From Microbacter margulisiae (GTDB lineage: Bacteria; Bacteroidota; Bacteroidia; Bacteroidales; Paludibacteraceae): 64,000 nucleotides of DNA. Of the stretch, positions 51,709-61,356 are shown piece by piece. The stretch lies in assembly GCF_014192515.1 (NCBI RefSeq), contig NZ_JACHYB010000001.1, positions 1,488,001 through 1,552,000 on the forward strand, read 5' to 3'. Numbering within the stretch: position 1 is the first letter of the stretch; every line of letters starts with the position of its first letter. Both the position numbers and the translations under genes were made by a program. Under the pieces are notes generated by a model that was not told the origin of the DNA, did not search any database, and saw only the letters and a program-made list of their open reading frames with translations.

Positions 51709-53968
51709 ATGAAAAATATAACAACAAAAACACCTAATACTGATCAGAGAAGAAAGATAAACGTGTTGGCGCTATTATTCTTTTGTTTTATAGCCAATGG
51801 GTATGCCCAATCAACTACGAAAGAGGATCCTTTGCAGGCAAAATATCCTGCAACACTTCTTTATGATTCATTGCGGGAGGTAAAGATCACTGCTTACAGA
51901 ACGATGAACGGTGTGGGCCGGATAAAAGATGTCAACAAGCAGGTAATTTATGCTGGGAAGAAGACGGAAGTGGTTGTACTTGATAGTTTGGATGCCAATA
52001 AAGCCATTAATACTACCCGGCAGATCATAGGCCGTATTCCGGGATTAAATATTGCTGAAACAGAAAGCGACGGTTTTACGGCCAATGGCGTTGGCTTTCG
52101 CGGACTGAACCCTTACCAGAGTATTGAAACCAACACCCGGCAAAACGGTTATAATATTTCTGCCGATGTTTTTGGTTATAATGAAGCCTATTATCTTCCC
52201 CCGATGGAAGCAGTAAAGGATATCATATTTTTACGTGGCGCATCCTCTCTCGCCTTTGGACCACAAATTGGCGGCATGATTGATTATGAGCTTAAAGACG
52301 GCGGCCCAGGGCCCATTAATATTACAACATCTCAAACTATGGGGAGCTATGGTATGTACAACAGTTTCACTTCTGTGGGGGGGCACGTATAAAAAAATCA
52401 AATATTATACCTATTTACAGTACCGATATTTTAAAGGCTGGAGAGACAATTCCCAACAAAACCAGTTATCGGGGTTTGCAAGCATAAAGTACTTTCCTAC
52501 AGAAAAGCTTCATATGGGCATTGAATATTCTGCGTTGCGAAACACCATTCGTATGCCGGGAGGTCTGACAGACGCTATGTTCAAGGAAAACCCAAAACAA
52601 TCTATACGGGCCCGCAACTGGTTGCAAAGTCCCTGGAATATTATCGAAGCGCATGCAAGTTATACGTTTAACAAGAATACTTCCATAAGCTTAAAATCTG
52701 CCTATAATCATAGTGAACGGGACCTGGTTTGGAGAAATGAAGATGACTGGCCGATAAAGGATACCATCACTCCTTCCCTTTCTTATGTTCCGCGCGAGGT
52801 AGAACACGAATACTTCAGAAGTATAGCCAATGAATTACGTTTTGTTACAGGATATGATATAGGGAAACAGTACCAGACCCTTTCCCTTGGATTACGGTAT
52901 TCATATAACACCAAACACAATCTTCACGGAGCGGACGGTACTACAGGAAGTGATTTAGATTACACAACTACTTCTCCCTGGGGCGGCAATATGTATTATT
53001 ACACTACCAATATAGCAGCCTATGCTGAAAATCTCTTTAGAATCGGACGAAGATTTTCTGTCAGCCCAGGCCTGCGATTTGAGTACCTGAGTACTATGGC
53101 CAACGGCTATGATGAAAATACCGCAGGAGATAGTACTGACCCTTTTGTTTACGCAAACAAGGAGAGACGTACCCGCAAAATTTTGTTGAGCGGTATTAGC
53201 CTGGAGTATAAAATCTCTGAAACTACAAATATTTATGCAAATGGCAATCAAAGCTACCAGCCCATCACTTATGATCAATTAACTCCATTCGGGAGCATTG
53301 CCAAAATAGATCCAAATATGAAAGATCCCAAGGCGAACAATATCAACATCGGTTACAGGGGAGTAATTAAACATGCTTTGAACTTCGATGTGGGCGCTTT
53401 TTATATGAGCTATAAAAATGAGATCGGCATCATTAATAAATCAACAGTTACAACAAATTATGAGTACAGAACCAATACCGGCAATTCTGTGCACAAGGGG
53501 ATCGAAACGTATGTTGAAGTAAATATTCTTGGAGGGATTATTCCCAGCTTGAAAGCAGGAAGGTTGGGCATGTATAATTCTTATGCCTACATAGATGCCC
53601 GCTATGTTTCGGGGCCATATAAAGGCAATGATGTGGAATATGCCCCTAAGAATATTGAGCGGGTTGGGCTGGATTACAGTATCAAGCACTTCTCCATGAA
53701 CCTGCAATATTCCTATACTTCGTCTTCCTATAGCGATGCAGCCAATACAGTTTTTGCTGCCAATGCTTTAACAGGTATTATCCCGGCGTATTACGTTGTT
53801 GATCTATCGTCTTCTTATAATATAAATCAGAAACTTAAACTAAAGTTTGGAGTCAACAATTTAACGGATGAAAAGTACTTTACCCTTCGAACTGATGAAT
53901 ACCCCGGGCCGGGTATTATACCTTCAATAGGGAGAATGTTGTATGCCGGCTTATCTGCAACACTTTGA
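51709..53968 (+). pseudogene. TonB-dependent (FecA-like) receptor frameshifted at a seven-G tract
   Basis: Outer-membrane receptor of about 752 residues if read through. The first frame (51709-52392) holds the signal peptide (INVLALLFFCFIANGYAQ) and the plug (NTTRQIIGRIPGLNIAETES, GVGFRGLNPYQSIETNTRQN, DIIFLRGASSLAFGPQIGGM) and stops after TSVGGHV. The barrel is in another frame (to 53968: YKKIKYYTYLQYRYFKGWRD to GRMLYAGLSATL). The shift coincides with GTGGGGGGGCACG at 52375-52387. Six G instead of seven would restore SVGGTYKKI exactly. The plug and absence of a SusD partner favour a siderophore or citrate-type iron receptor, which fits feoAB nearby. The break may be a fixed mutation, a phase-variable state or a read error. 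Confidence 0.85.
52377..52383 (+). other. Homopolymeric G7 tract at the frameshift point
   Basis: Seven G residues inside the receptor gene at the plug-barrel junction. Six or nine would keep the gene open. Poly-G runs in outer-membrane genes are classic slippage sites for phase variation, though seven is short for that. Confidence 0.8.
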
Positions 53969-54010
53969 TTTATAAAGATCACCTAATTTGATGCCTGAAG
54001 CGTCTTATTT

Positions 54011-54061
54011 CTTTAAAGAAGTGTGATAACTTCATGTACGCAGTGTTTTACTTCTTTAAAG
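54011..54061 (+). terminator. 12-bp inverted repeat downstream of the frameshifted receptor
   Basis: CTTTAAAGAAGT (54011-54022) and ACTTCTTTAAAG (54050-54061) are exact reverse complements with a 27-base loop, 43 bases past the stop. AT-rich with a long loop, so it is weak as a terminator. The rest of 53969-54342 shows only the -7 box below. Confidence 0.45.
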
Positions 54062-54233
54062 CATTTCCTTGCTTCATATCTACAGAGGGTATTGGGAGCA
54101 TTCAAAGGATTGCTCCCAAGGTTACTTTTTCGAAAGAAGAAAATTCTCCTGCTTTTTAGTATATTTCTAATAATAGAACAAAGGATGCAGTCCTTTTTTT
54201 GACATAAAAGGTACAGGGATATCAATTCGTAGT

Positions 54234-54241
54234 TATCTTTG
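54234..54241 (+). promoter_or_regulatory. Candidate -7 promoter box for the CPIC protein and following receptor
   Basis: TATCTTTG fits TAnnTTTG, 101 bases before the ATG at 54343. Confidence 0.45.
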
Positions 54242-54342
54242 CAGCATCTTTTGTTAGTCCTCAACAATACCATTGATTGCTTTGCAAGATTTCTTTGCAA
54301 ATTCAGCGAAATATTCAATTGAACAGTAAATCTCTGTTTTTC

Positions 54343-54693
54343 ATGTATTTTTCTTCAAAAAAGCGTCTTATATCTTTCGAACGTGTATTGGCAATATTTT
54401 TATTGTCACTCATGTGTGGCGCTCTTTTGATTAAACCTGTGCATATATTTTTCATTCATCACAATGTTGTTGTGATGCACGATACAGAAACAAAAATATC
54501 TTCGCCAGTTGAAAAAGATTGTCCAATCTGTGATTTTGAGTTTTTTCTTTATACTTCTCATACGGAACATCCGCTTCCACAAGCAGCATTGCTTCCTCAT
54601 CAAAAAGAACGTGCCGTCATTACAAGCAAAGCTTTTAACAGTTTCGCCGGCGCTCTTTCTTTAAGAGCCCCCCCTGTCCTATCATTCATTTAA
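54343..54693 (+). CDS. Small membrane-anchored protein with a CPIC motif
   Basis: Protein of 116 residues from the ATG at 54343 (an earlier in-frame ATG at 54277 adds a non-hydrophobic stretch). One transmembrane or signal segment (FERVLAIFLLSLMCGALLIK) leads to a short region with several His (HIFFIHHNVVVMHDTE) and the motif EKDCPICDFEFFLYTSHTEH. The CxxC and His residues look suited to metal binding. Small proteins with this CPIC-x-F-E-F motif tend to precede TonB-dependent receptors in Bacteroidota; here a ZnuD-like receptor starts 239 bases downstream. The function is unknown, and a role in metal sensing or handling is inference. Confidence 0.6.
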   Translation: MYFSSKKRLISFERVLAIFLLSLMCGALLIKPVHIFFIHHNVVVMHDTETKISSPVEKDCPICDFEFFLYTSHTEHPLPQAALLPHQKERAVITSKAFNSFAGALSLRAPPVLSFI

Positions 54694-54932
54694 GTTTCAA
54701 ATTCAATCTGTATCGAATAACAATCGATACATGATCTACCTTTATTTAATTACATGAAACCTTGTTCTTGAATAAAACAATAAAAGGATTACGCAGTGGT
54801 ATGCCATGTGCACAGATACCATCGAAATCCGGTTATATATCTATTCAAATTCATTGATAAGATACATCTGTTTTTGCGTTTTAACGCAATAGTAGATTGA
54901 TGTATAGTTGTTTTACTTAATTATTTATCCAT

Positions 54933-57464
54933 ATGTTATTCAAAAAAATCATCTTCATCATATTAGTAACACTCATTACTATTCCTCTTTTCGCAAGCAA
55001 CAGTACAAGCATCGTAACCAGTTCGCTGACAGGAGTTGTCGTGGACAAAAGTTCCGGGGCTCCATTAATAGGAGTCAATGTTTATTTTCCTGATTTAAGA
55101 AAAGGAGCCATTACCGATGGCAATGGTAAATATGAGATTAACAATCTTCCGGCAATCACCCAAAGTATTGAAATCAGTTACACAGGGTATCAAACGATTA
55201 CGAAAGACATTAATTTGCGAACCAACCGAACCGCTAATTTTGCTATGACAGAATCGAATTCAGAACTCAATGAAGTAATTGTTACCGGTGTAAGCAAAGC
55301 CACTCAAATCAAGCAAAGTCCTGTTCCTATCGTTGCAGTTGATAAAGTCTATCTTAATGAAAATAGCGCTTCAAATAATATTATCGCGGAAATTACTCAT
55401 ATTCCGGGGATAAGCACTGTCACCACAGGGCCCAACATTTCAAAACCGTTTATTCACGGATTAGGATACAACCGGGTGGTTACATTATTGGATGGCATTC
55501 GAATCGAAGGGCAGCAATGGGGCGACGAGCATGGCATAGAAGTCGACCAGAATGCCATCAATCATATTGAAGTAATAAAAGGTCCGGCAAGCTTGACATA
55601 CGGTTCGGGAGCCATTGCAGGCGTTATCAATCTGATTACAGCTCCAACCATTCCGGACGGGAGAATCTTAGGATCTTTCTCAAATGATTATGGCACAAAC
55701 AATGGACTGATCAATACCTCATTTCAATTACAGGGAAATAACAACGGACTCGTATGGGGAACTGTTCTGACCAATAAATTAGCCAAAAACTATGAAAACC
55801 AACATGACGGAAGAGTATACGCCACCGGTTTCAAAGAAAAAGATGCCCGTGTAATGATCGGACTTAATAAATCATGGGGATATTCGTATCTGAACGCTTC
55901 TGTATTTGATGATATTCAAGATATTCCAGACGGTAGCCGCGACTCACTCACGCGTCAGTTCACGTATCAGATCACTGATGCAGATACCTATCGGCCTATA
56001 GTTCCGGCATCAATGCTGGACTCGTATGCTACGCCAGCATTGCATCAACATGTGCAAATGTATAACATATACGATAATAGCAGCTTTAATATCGGGAACA
56101 ACACGTTGTTGCTAAATTTGGGTTATCAATACAGCCACAGAAGGGAATATACCCATCCTCAAAATCCATCCGTACCAGGATTAAACTTGGAATTGCATAC
56201 GCTCAACTATGACTTGAAATATAATTTCACTCCAGGCAACAATTACGAAACCACAATAGGATTAAACGGCATGTATCAGGATAATAAACTCGGAAAGAAC
56301 AGTACTGATTTTCCGATTCCGGCATACCGCCTATTTGATATCGGAGCATTTGTTTTTGCAAAGAAAAGTTTTGGGAAAGTAGACGTTTCAGCAGGAGGAC
56401 GTTATGACACGCGTGTCATCAGCTCAAGCGCTGCATATATTGACACAACCGTAACATATTTTCCATCGTTATATTACGGACAAAATCCTACGGGAACGCC
56501 AAATGTCATACAACAATTCAATGCATTTCACAAAACATTTTCAGGCCCATCAGGCAGTTTGGGTGCAGCCTATAATGTTTCGAATGCCTTGTTGTTGAAA
56601 GCAAATATTGCCACCGGATTTAGGGCACCAAGCATAGCAGAACTATCGGCTAACGGCGCTGATCCGGGATCCCAGATCTATCATGTTGGAAATATTAATT
56701 TTAAACCGGAATACAGTATACAAGGAGATATTGGAGCTTACATAACCTTGCCTGTCGTATCAGCCAGTGCCGAATTGTATGATAACAATATTGAAAATTA
56801 TATTTTCCAGGAACAAATGACTGATGCAAATGGCACTCCGGAAAGAGTCAATGCCAATGGATCTTTAAATCCAAACGGGCAATACAGCCGATTTACCTAT
56901 ACACAAACCAAAGCACGCATTTTAGGGGGTGACTTTACATTAGACATCCATCCATTAGCTTGGTTACATTTCGAGAACTCTCTCACATTGACATACGGAA
57001 CCAACTTGGGCAATCACGGAAACGAACCGGATAGTCTCCGATATTTACCTTTTATTCCTCCTTTGCACACCTATTCAGCATTACGCGCCACATTTTCAAA
57101 AGGATTTAATTGGTTCAGAGGCATGTACGGTTATATCGGATTGACTCATTTTGAACCTCAAAAGCGCTTTTTTGCAGCTTATGGTACTGAAACATATACG
57201 GCAGGCTACAACCTTTTAAGCGCTGGATTCGGGGGAAATATTGTAAACAGAAAGGGAGAAAAAGTCGTTGAACTTTATATTGAAGGAACCAATCTTGCCA
57301 ATGTGAATTATCAATCCAATATGAGCCGCCTAAAATATTTCGACAATCCGGTTGTGCCGGCAGGAATTCAACCAGGGATTTTCAATATGGGACGTAATGT
57401 CAGCTTAAAGGTAGTAATACCATTTGATCTGTCGCCAAAAACAAAAGTAACGAACAAAATATAG
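54933..57464 (+). CDS. TonB-dependent receptor, ZnuD-like (metal uptake type)
   Basis: Outer-membrane receptor of 843 residues. A signal peptide (KKIIFIILVTLITIPLFA) is followed by a carboxypeptidase-regulatory-like domain (TGVVVDKSSGAPLIGVNVYF), a TonB-box-like NEVIVTGVSK, the plug (FIHGLGYNRVVTLLDGIRIE, GQQWGDEHGIEVDQNAINHI, EVIKGPASLTYGSGAIAGVI) and a barrel. GLGYNRV...DGIR...GQQWGDEHG is characteristic of zinc/heme-type receptors related to ZnuD. There is no SusD partner. Together with the CPIC protein upstream, this points to transition-metal uptake, probably zinc or copper. It is followed by a bidirectional terminator. Confidence 0.88.
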   Translation: MLFKKIIFIILVTLITIPLFASNSTSIVTSSLTGVVVDKSSGAPLIGVNVYFPDLRKGAITDGNGKYEINNLPAITQSIEISYTGYQTITKDINLRTNRTANFAMTESNSELNEVIVTGVSKATQIKQSPVPIVAVDKVYLNENSASNNIIAEITHIPGISTVTTGPNISKPFIHGLGYNRVVTLLDGIRIEGQQWGDEHGIEVDQNAINHIEVIKGPASLTYGSGAIAGVINLITAPTIPDGRILGSFSNDYGTNNGLINTSFQLQGNNNGLVWGTVLTNKLAKNYENQHDGRVYATGFKEKDARVMIGLNKSWGYSYLNASVFDDIQDIPDGSRDSLTRQFTYQITDADTYRPIVPASMLDSYATPALHQHVQMYNIYDNSSFNIGNNTLLLNLGYQYSHRREYTHPQNPSVPGLNLELHTLNYDLKYNFTPGNNYETTIGLNGMYQDNKLGKNSTDFPIPAYRLFDIGAFVFAKKSFGKVDVSAGGRYDTRVISSSAAYIDTTVTYFPSLYYGQNPTGTPNVIQQFNAFHKTFSGPSGSLGAAYNVSNALLLKANIATGFRAPSIAELSANGADPGSQIYHVGNINFKPEYSIQGDIGAYITLPVVSASAELYDNNIENYIFQEQMTDANGTPERVNANGSLNPNGQYSRFTYTQTKARILGGDFTLDIHPLAWLHFENSLTLTYGTNLGNHGNEPDSLRYLPFIPPLHTYSALRATFSKGFNWFRGMYGYIGLTHFEPQKRFFAAYGTETYTAGYNLLSAGFGGNIVNRKGEKVVELYIEGTNLANVNYQSNMSRLKYFDNPVVPAGIQPGIFNMGRNVSLKVVIPFDLSPKTKVTNKI

Positions 57465-57475
57465 CCCAGATTAAT

Positions 57476-57516
57476 AAAAAAGCGGCTATGTCTTTATTGA
57501 ACATAACCGCTTTTTT
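57476..57516. terminator. Bidirectional terminator between convergent genes
   Basis: AAAAAAGCGGCTATGT (57476-57491) pairs with ACATAACCGCTTTTTT (57501-57516), 16 bp with one wobble and a 9-base loop. A- and T-runs on the two sides make it serve both the receptor (plus) and the GH13 gene (minus). Confidence 0.85.
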
Positions 57517-57574
57517 ATTATGGCCATCCAAGCATGCACTGTCAAATAATCAATTGAATAAATTTATCATTGAT

Positions 57575-59275
57575 TTATCTTGCCCATTTCATTTTTAGAA
57601 TCTTCCCTGAAAATGCATTCAAATGCATAGAATAAGGCGTATGCGAACTGAATTCCTGCTCTAACTCTTGTTCTCCAGAAAGCAAATCAACACCATTCAT
57701 TTTTGTACCTTCAGGCAGTTCCAAGTAATGAAACGCATGTTGTGGAATATTTATCAGTATATCGGAACACAAAGCATCGAAATTTACGCATATCAAAATA
57801 AGCTCATCACCCGCTTTTCGCAAATAAGCAAATTGTTTATCAACATTAAACATCTGATTTTCATAATTGACATACATAAGGTCAAACATTTCGCCATGAG
57901 CAATAGCTTTCTCATCCTGTGAGATATTCAGTAATTTCTGATAGAAATTTCGTAAATCACGTTCTTGTTCTGTCAATAGCGCTCCGTCACAATTTCCTTT
58001 ATTATACCATCGGCGAACAGTATCCATGCTCCAATAATCGAAAATAGTTGTTCGTCCGTCATCTCCGCTAAAACCTTCAACATCAGATCCACGCTCTCCT
58101 AATTCCTGTCCAAAATAAATCATGACAGGAGAGACACTTAATGTAGCCGCAATAATCATTGCTGGTACAGCCTGTAAAGGATCGCCTGCAAAAAAACGAG
58201 ATGCAATCCGTTGCTCATCGTGATTTTCAAGGAAGAAAAGCATGTGAGGCAATATGTCACTTACCTGTTGCCATTTCACACTGACATCTCTCGCCGATTC
58301 AAAATCAGTTGTGATGGCACGCAATGTATCGTACATTCCCACTTTGTCATAAAGGAAATCAAACTTACCAATTTCAATAAAATGACGATATGACGAAGGA
58401 GTGTAAATTTCAGCAATGAAAACAATGTCAGGAAACTTAGCTTTTACTTGAGGAATTACCCATGACCAAAACTCCACTGGGACCATTTCTGCCATATCAC
58501 AACGAAAACCATCAATATTCTTCTGTGCCCAAAACAATAAAATAGATCGCATTTTTTGCCACGTATCAGGAATTGGATCAAAATATTTTGACTTCCCATT
58601 TACATAATCGACCCCATAATTCAGTTTTACTGTCTCATACCAATCATAGATTGTAGGGTGTGACGTAAATTGGTCATTTCCTGTTGCTTTGGCAGGCGAT
58701 TCCACATACGGAGATTGTTCATCTCCCGTTAAATCCATCTGGGGAGCAAATAATTCACCCGGCAAATAATAAAAATTATTTTGAGAATCGAATGCAAGTT
58801 TTTGATTATCAAGCTCACCCAAATCAAACACATCAGCCGGCTTCGCATCTGAATGATATTGGCGTGCCACATGGTTCGGGACAAAATCAATCAACACTTT
58901 AATATCCTGCATATGCGTTCGTTCTATTAATGCCTCAAATTCATGCATCCGGTTTGTAACATCCACCGCCAGATCCGGATCTACATCGTAATAATCTTTA
59001 ATAGCATACGGCGAACCCGCCTTCCCCTTAACAATAGCAGAATGATCTTTTGTAATTCCAAATGCGGAATAGTCGGTTTGCGATGCATGTTCTATAATCC
59101 CCGTATACCAAATATGTGTAATCCCCAATTTTTTGATCTCTTGAAGAGTTTTTGACGTTATATCCTGAAACTTTCCACATCCATTGGATTCGATGTCTCC
59201 GTTGTGAATTAGTCTATCGTGGGTATTGCCAAAAAGACGCGGTAAAATCTGATAAATAATCATTTTTGAACTCAT
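57575..59275 (-). CDS. Cytoplasmic GH13 alpha-glucan hydrolase/transferase
   Basis: GH13 enzyme of 566 residues without a signal peptide. The barrel shows IIYQILPRLFGNTHDRLIHN, LGITHIWYTGIIEHASQTDY, IKVLIDFVPNHVARQYHSDA (VPNH conserved), IDGFRCDMAEMVPVEFWSWV (nucleophile Asp, about 260), IVFIAEIYTPSSYRHFIEIG (acid/base Glu, about 290) and MLFFLENHDEQRIASRFFAG (third Asp). An extended loop (QMDLTGDEQSPYVESPAKAT) and a C-terminal beta domain (about 480-566) follow. Location in the cytoplasm points to maltodextrin or glycogen metabolism, working on products of the starch locus at 4-16 kb. Exact specificity (amylase, glucan transferase or sucrose-type) is not clear. Confidence 0.88.
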   Translation of the reverse strand: MSSKMIIYQILPRLFGNTHDRLIHNGDIESNGCGKFQDITSKTLQEIKKLGITHIWYTGIIEHASQTDYSAFGITKDHSAIVKGKAGSPYAIKDYYDVDPDLAVDVTNRMHEFEALIERTHMQDIKVLIDFVPNHVARQYHSDAKPADVFDLGELDNQKLAFDSQNNFYYLPGELFAPQMDLTGDEQSPYVESPAKATGNDQFTSHPTIYDWYETVKLNYGVDYVNGKSKYFDPIPDTWQKMRSILLFWAQKNIDGFRCDMAEMVPVEFWSWVIPQVKAKFPDIVFIAEIYTPSSYRHFIEIGKFDFLYDKVGMYDTLRAITTDFESARDVSVKWQQVSDILPHMLFFLENHDEQRIASRFFAGDPLQAVPAMIIAATLSVSPVMIYFGQELGERGSDVEGFSGDDGRTTIFDYWSMDTVRRWYNKGNCDGALLTEQERDLRNFYQKLLNISQDEKAIAHGEMFDLMYVNYENQMFNVDKQFAYLRKAGDELILICVNFDALCSDILINIPQHAFHYLELPEGTKMNGVDLLSGEQELEQEFSSHTPYSMHLNAFSGKILKMKWAR

Positions 59276-59526
59276 AGGTTGGATGATGGAATTTACGAAT
59301 TAATTGTGCATTTGAAAACAAGGAAACATGCATGTCTTTTGATAAAAAAGGATATATACTGAAAATCATTAAGCAAAGCAGGCGAAATGAAATAAATAGC
59401 TCGGAGTAAGTGTGTAGCAATAAGCGTAATTCAATTTTTTAAGCGATTGGATTAGTATCAAAATGGATTCTTCTCAGTATAAAAAGCATGTCATCGCGTT
59501 GAACATATCATTGCTCGTTGACCAAA

Positions 59527-59534
59527 CAAAGATA
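59527..59534 (-). promoter_or_regulatory. Candidate -7 promoter box of the GH13 gene
   Basis: Minus-strand TATCTTTG fits TAnnTTTG but lies 251 bases before the ATG at 59275, so a long leader is required. Confidence 0.3.
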
Positions 59535-59605
59535 ACGATTCTCAATGCCAAATGGTAGTAAAAAAGCTAAAAACATTTGATTGACTGCAAGTCCTGAAAA
59601 AAGAG

Positions 59606-59613
59606 TATCTTTG
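59606..59613 (+). promoter_or_regulatory. Candidate -7 promoter box of nadB
   Basis: TATCTTTG fits TAnnTTTG, 90 bases before the ATG at 59704. Confidence 0.45.
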
Positions 59614-59703
59614 CTTATTCAAATCAAACAACAAAACACGAATATGCCAACATTGATTTTCGAGACGAAACATTAGTGTTACGACATTTACAAATAAATA
59701 AAG

Positions 59704-61275
59704 ATGGAATACCGCTATGATTTTTTGGTTATTGGAGGAGGTATTGCCGGATTAAGCTTTGCTCTCAAAGTAGCATCCAAGGGTAAAGTTGCCATTTTAA
59801 CCAAAACATCTTTAGAAGAAGCCAATACATTTTATGCTCAGGGAGGCGTGGCTACCGTCATGCTTCAGTCGGATAACTTCGAAAAACATATTCAGGACAC
59901 GCTGATAGCAGGAGATTTTCTGTGCAACCGGGAAGCAGTCGAAAAAGTAGTCCGGGAAGCTCCAGCTCAAATTAAAGAGTTAATTCAATGGGGTGTTGAT
60001 TTTGACAAAGATGATTCGGGACATTTTGACTTGCATCGCGAAGGGGGACATTCCGAGTTTCGTATTTTACACCATAAAGATTCGACCGGTAGTGAAATTC
60101 AGGAATCATTGGTCAATCGGGTATTACAAAATCCGAATATTGACATTTTCAATGATCATTTCGCTATCGATTTAATTACCCAACACCATTTAGGCCAAAT
60201 TGTTACACGGCACACTCCAAACATTGCATGCTATGGAGTATATGTGCTGGATCATAACACACGACGTATCGATACGTTTTTGGCAAAAATTACCTTGGTA
60301 GCAACCGGAGGTATTGGAAATGTATATCAAACCACAACCAATCCGGCTATTGCCACAGGAGATGGTATTGCCATGGTGCATCGGGCACGTGGAGTAATTT
60401 CTGATATGGAATTCGTTCAGTTCCATCCCACAGCGCTTTATCATCCCGGAGAACGGCCCTCGTTTTTGATAACGGAAGCTATGCGGGGCTATGGTGCACT
60501 ATTACGCACAACGGACGGAAAAGAATTCATGCACAAATATGATATTCGTGGAGAGTTGGCTCCCCGCGATATTGTTGCACGCGCTATTGATAATGAAATG
60601 AAAAACCGTGGAGATGACTTTGTTTATTTGGACGTCACCCACAAAGACGCAGAAGAAACAAAACAACATTTTCCGATGATCTATCAGAAATGCATGAGCC
60701 TTGGCATTAATATAACACGTGATATGATTCCCGTCACCCCGGCAGCCCATTATTTATGTGGTGGCATCCAGGTTGATCTGAACGCACATACATCAATTAA
60801 CCGTTTGTATGCAGTCGGGGAATGTAGCCGGACTGGTTTGCATGGAGCGAATCGCCTTGCCTCAAATTCGCTCATTGAAGCTGTTGTATTTGCCGATGCT
60901 GCTGCCAAAGACGCCATTCAACGCATTTCACAATTGTCATTCGTAGAAGTTCCTGAATGGGACGATGCAGGGACTTCATTACCAGAAGAAATGGTCTTAA
61001 TCACTCAAAGCATCAAAGAAGTGCAGCAAATTATGACAACGTATGTAGGTATTGTACGTTCCAATCTGCGATTGCAGCGTGCAATGTCACGTCTTGAAAT
61101 CCTGTATCGTGAAACCGAAAGTTTATTTGACCGATCTGTTGTTTCAAAAGAAATTTGCGAACTTCGCAACATCATTAGTGTTGGCTACCTAATCATAAAA
61201 CAAGCCATGCAACGAAAAGAAAGCATTGGGTTGCATTATACAATTGATTATCCGGAACCTTGCGAAAAACATTGA
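59704..61275 (+). CDS. nadB: L-aspartate oxidase
   Basis: FAD enzyme of 523 residues that oxidises L-aspartate to iminoaspartate, the first step of de novo NAD synthesis. FAD-binding FLVIGGGIAGLSFALKVASK (GxGxxG) at the N-terminus, substrate-site HREGGHSEFRILHHKDSTGS, ATGGIGNVYQTTTNPAIATG, DMEFVQFHPTALYHPGERPS, and PAAHYLCGGIQVDLNAHTSI with GECSRTGLHGANRLASNSLI. The C-terminal helical domain carries MTTYVGIVRSNLRLQRAMSR. Length is normal. It is followed by lgt after 81 bases. nadA and nadC are not in the window. Confidence 0.97.
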   Translation: MEYRYDFLVIGGGIAGLSFALKVASKGKVAILTKTSLEEANTFYAQGGVATVMLQSDNFEKHIQDTLIAGDFLCNREAVEKVVREAPAQIKELIQWGVDFDKDDSGHFDLHREGGHSEFRILHHKDSTGSEIQESLVNRVLQNPNIDIFNDHFAIDLITQHHLGQIVTRHTPNIACYGVYVLDHNTRRIDTFLAKITLVATGGIGNVYQTTTNPAIATGDGIAMVHRARGVISDMEFVQFHPTALYHPGERPSFLITEAMRGYGALLRTTDGKEFMHKYDIRGELAPRDIVARAIDNEMKNRGDDFVYLDVTHKDAEETKQHFPMIYQKCMSLGINITRDMIPVTPAAHYLCGGIQVDLNAHTSINRLYAVGECSRTGLHGANRLASNSLIEAVVFADAAAKDAIQRISQLSFVEVPEWDDAGTSLPEEMVLITQSIKEVQQIMTTYVGIVRSNLRLQRAMSRLEILYRETESLFDRSVVSKEICELRNIISVGYLIIKQAMQRKESIGLHYTIDYPEPCEKH

Positions 61276-61356
61276 AGTATTAAGATGGATGTTTTTCAAT
61301 TCATTGAAATTAAACAAGCGAAAAAAGAATAATTATTTAACTGAAAATCAGCATTT

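Larger units (their letters stand above)
59276..59703. other. Divergent intergenic region between the GH13 gene and nadB
   Basis: No gene is seen in 428 bases. Two candidate -7 boxes occur, TATCTTTG at 59534-59527 (minus) and at 59606-59613 (plus). Confidence 0.4.
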
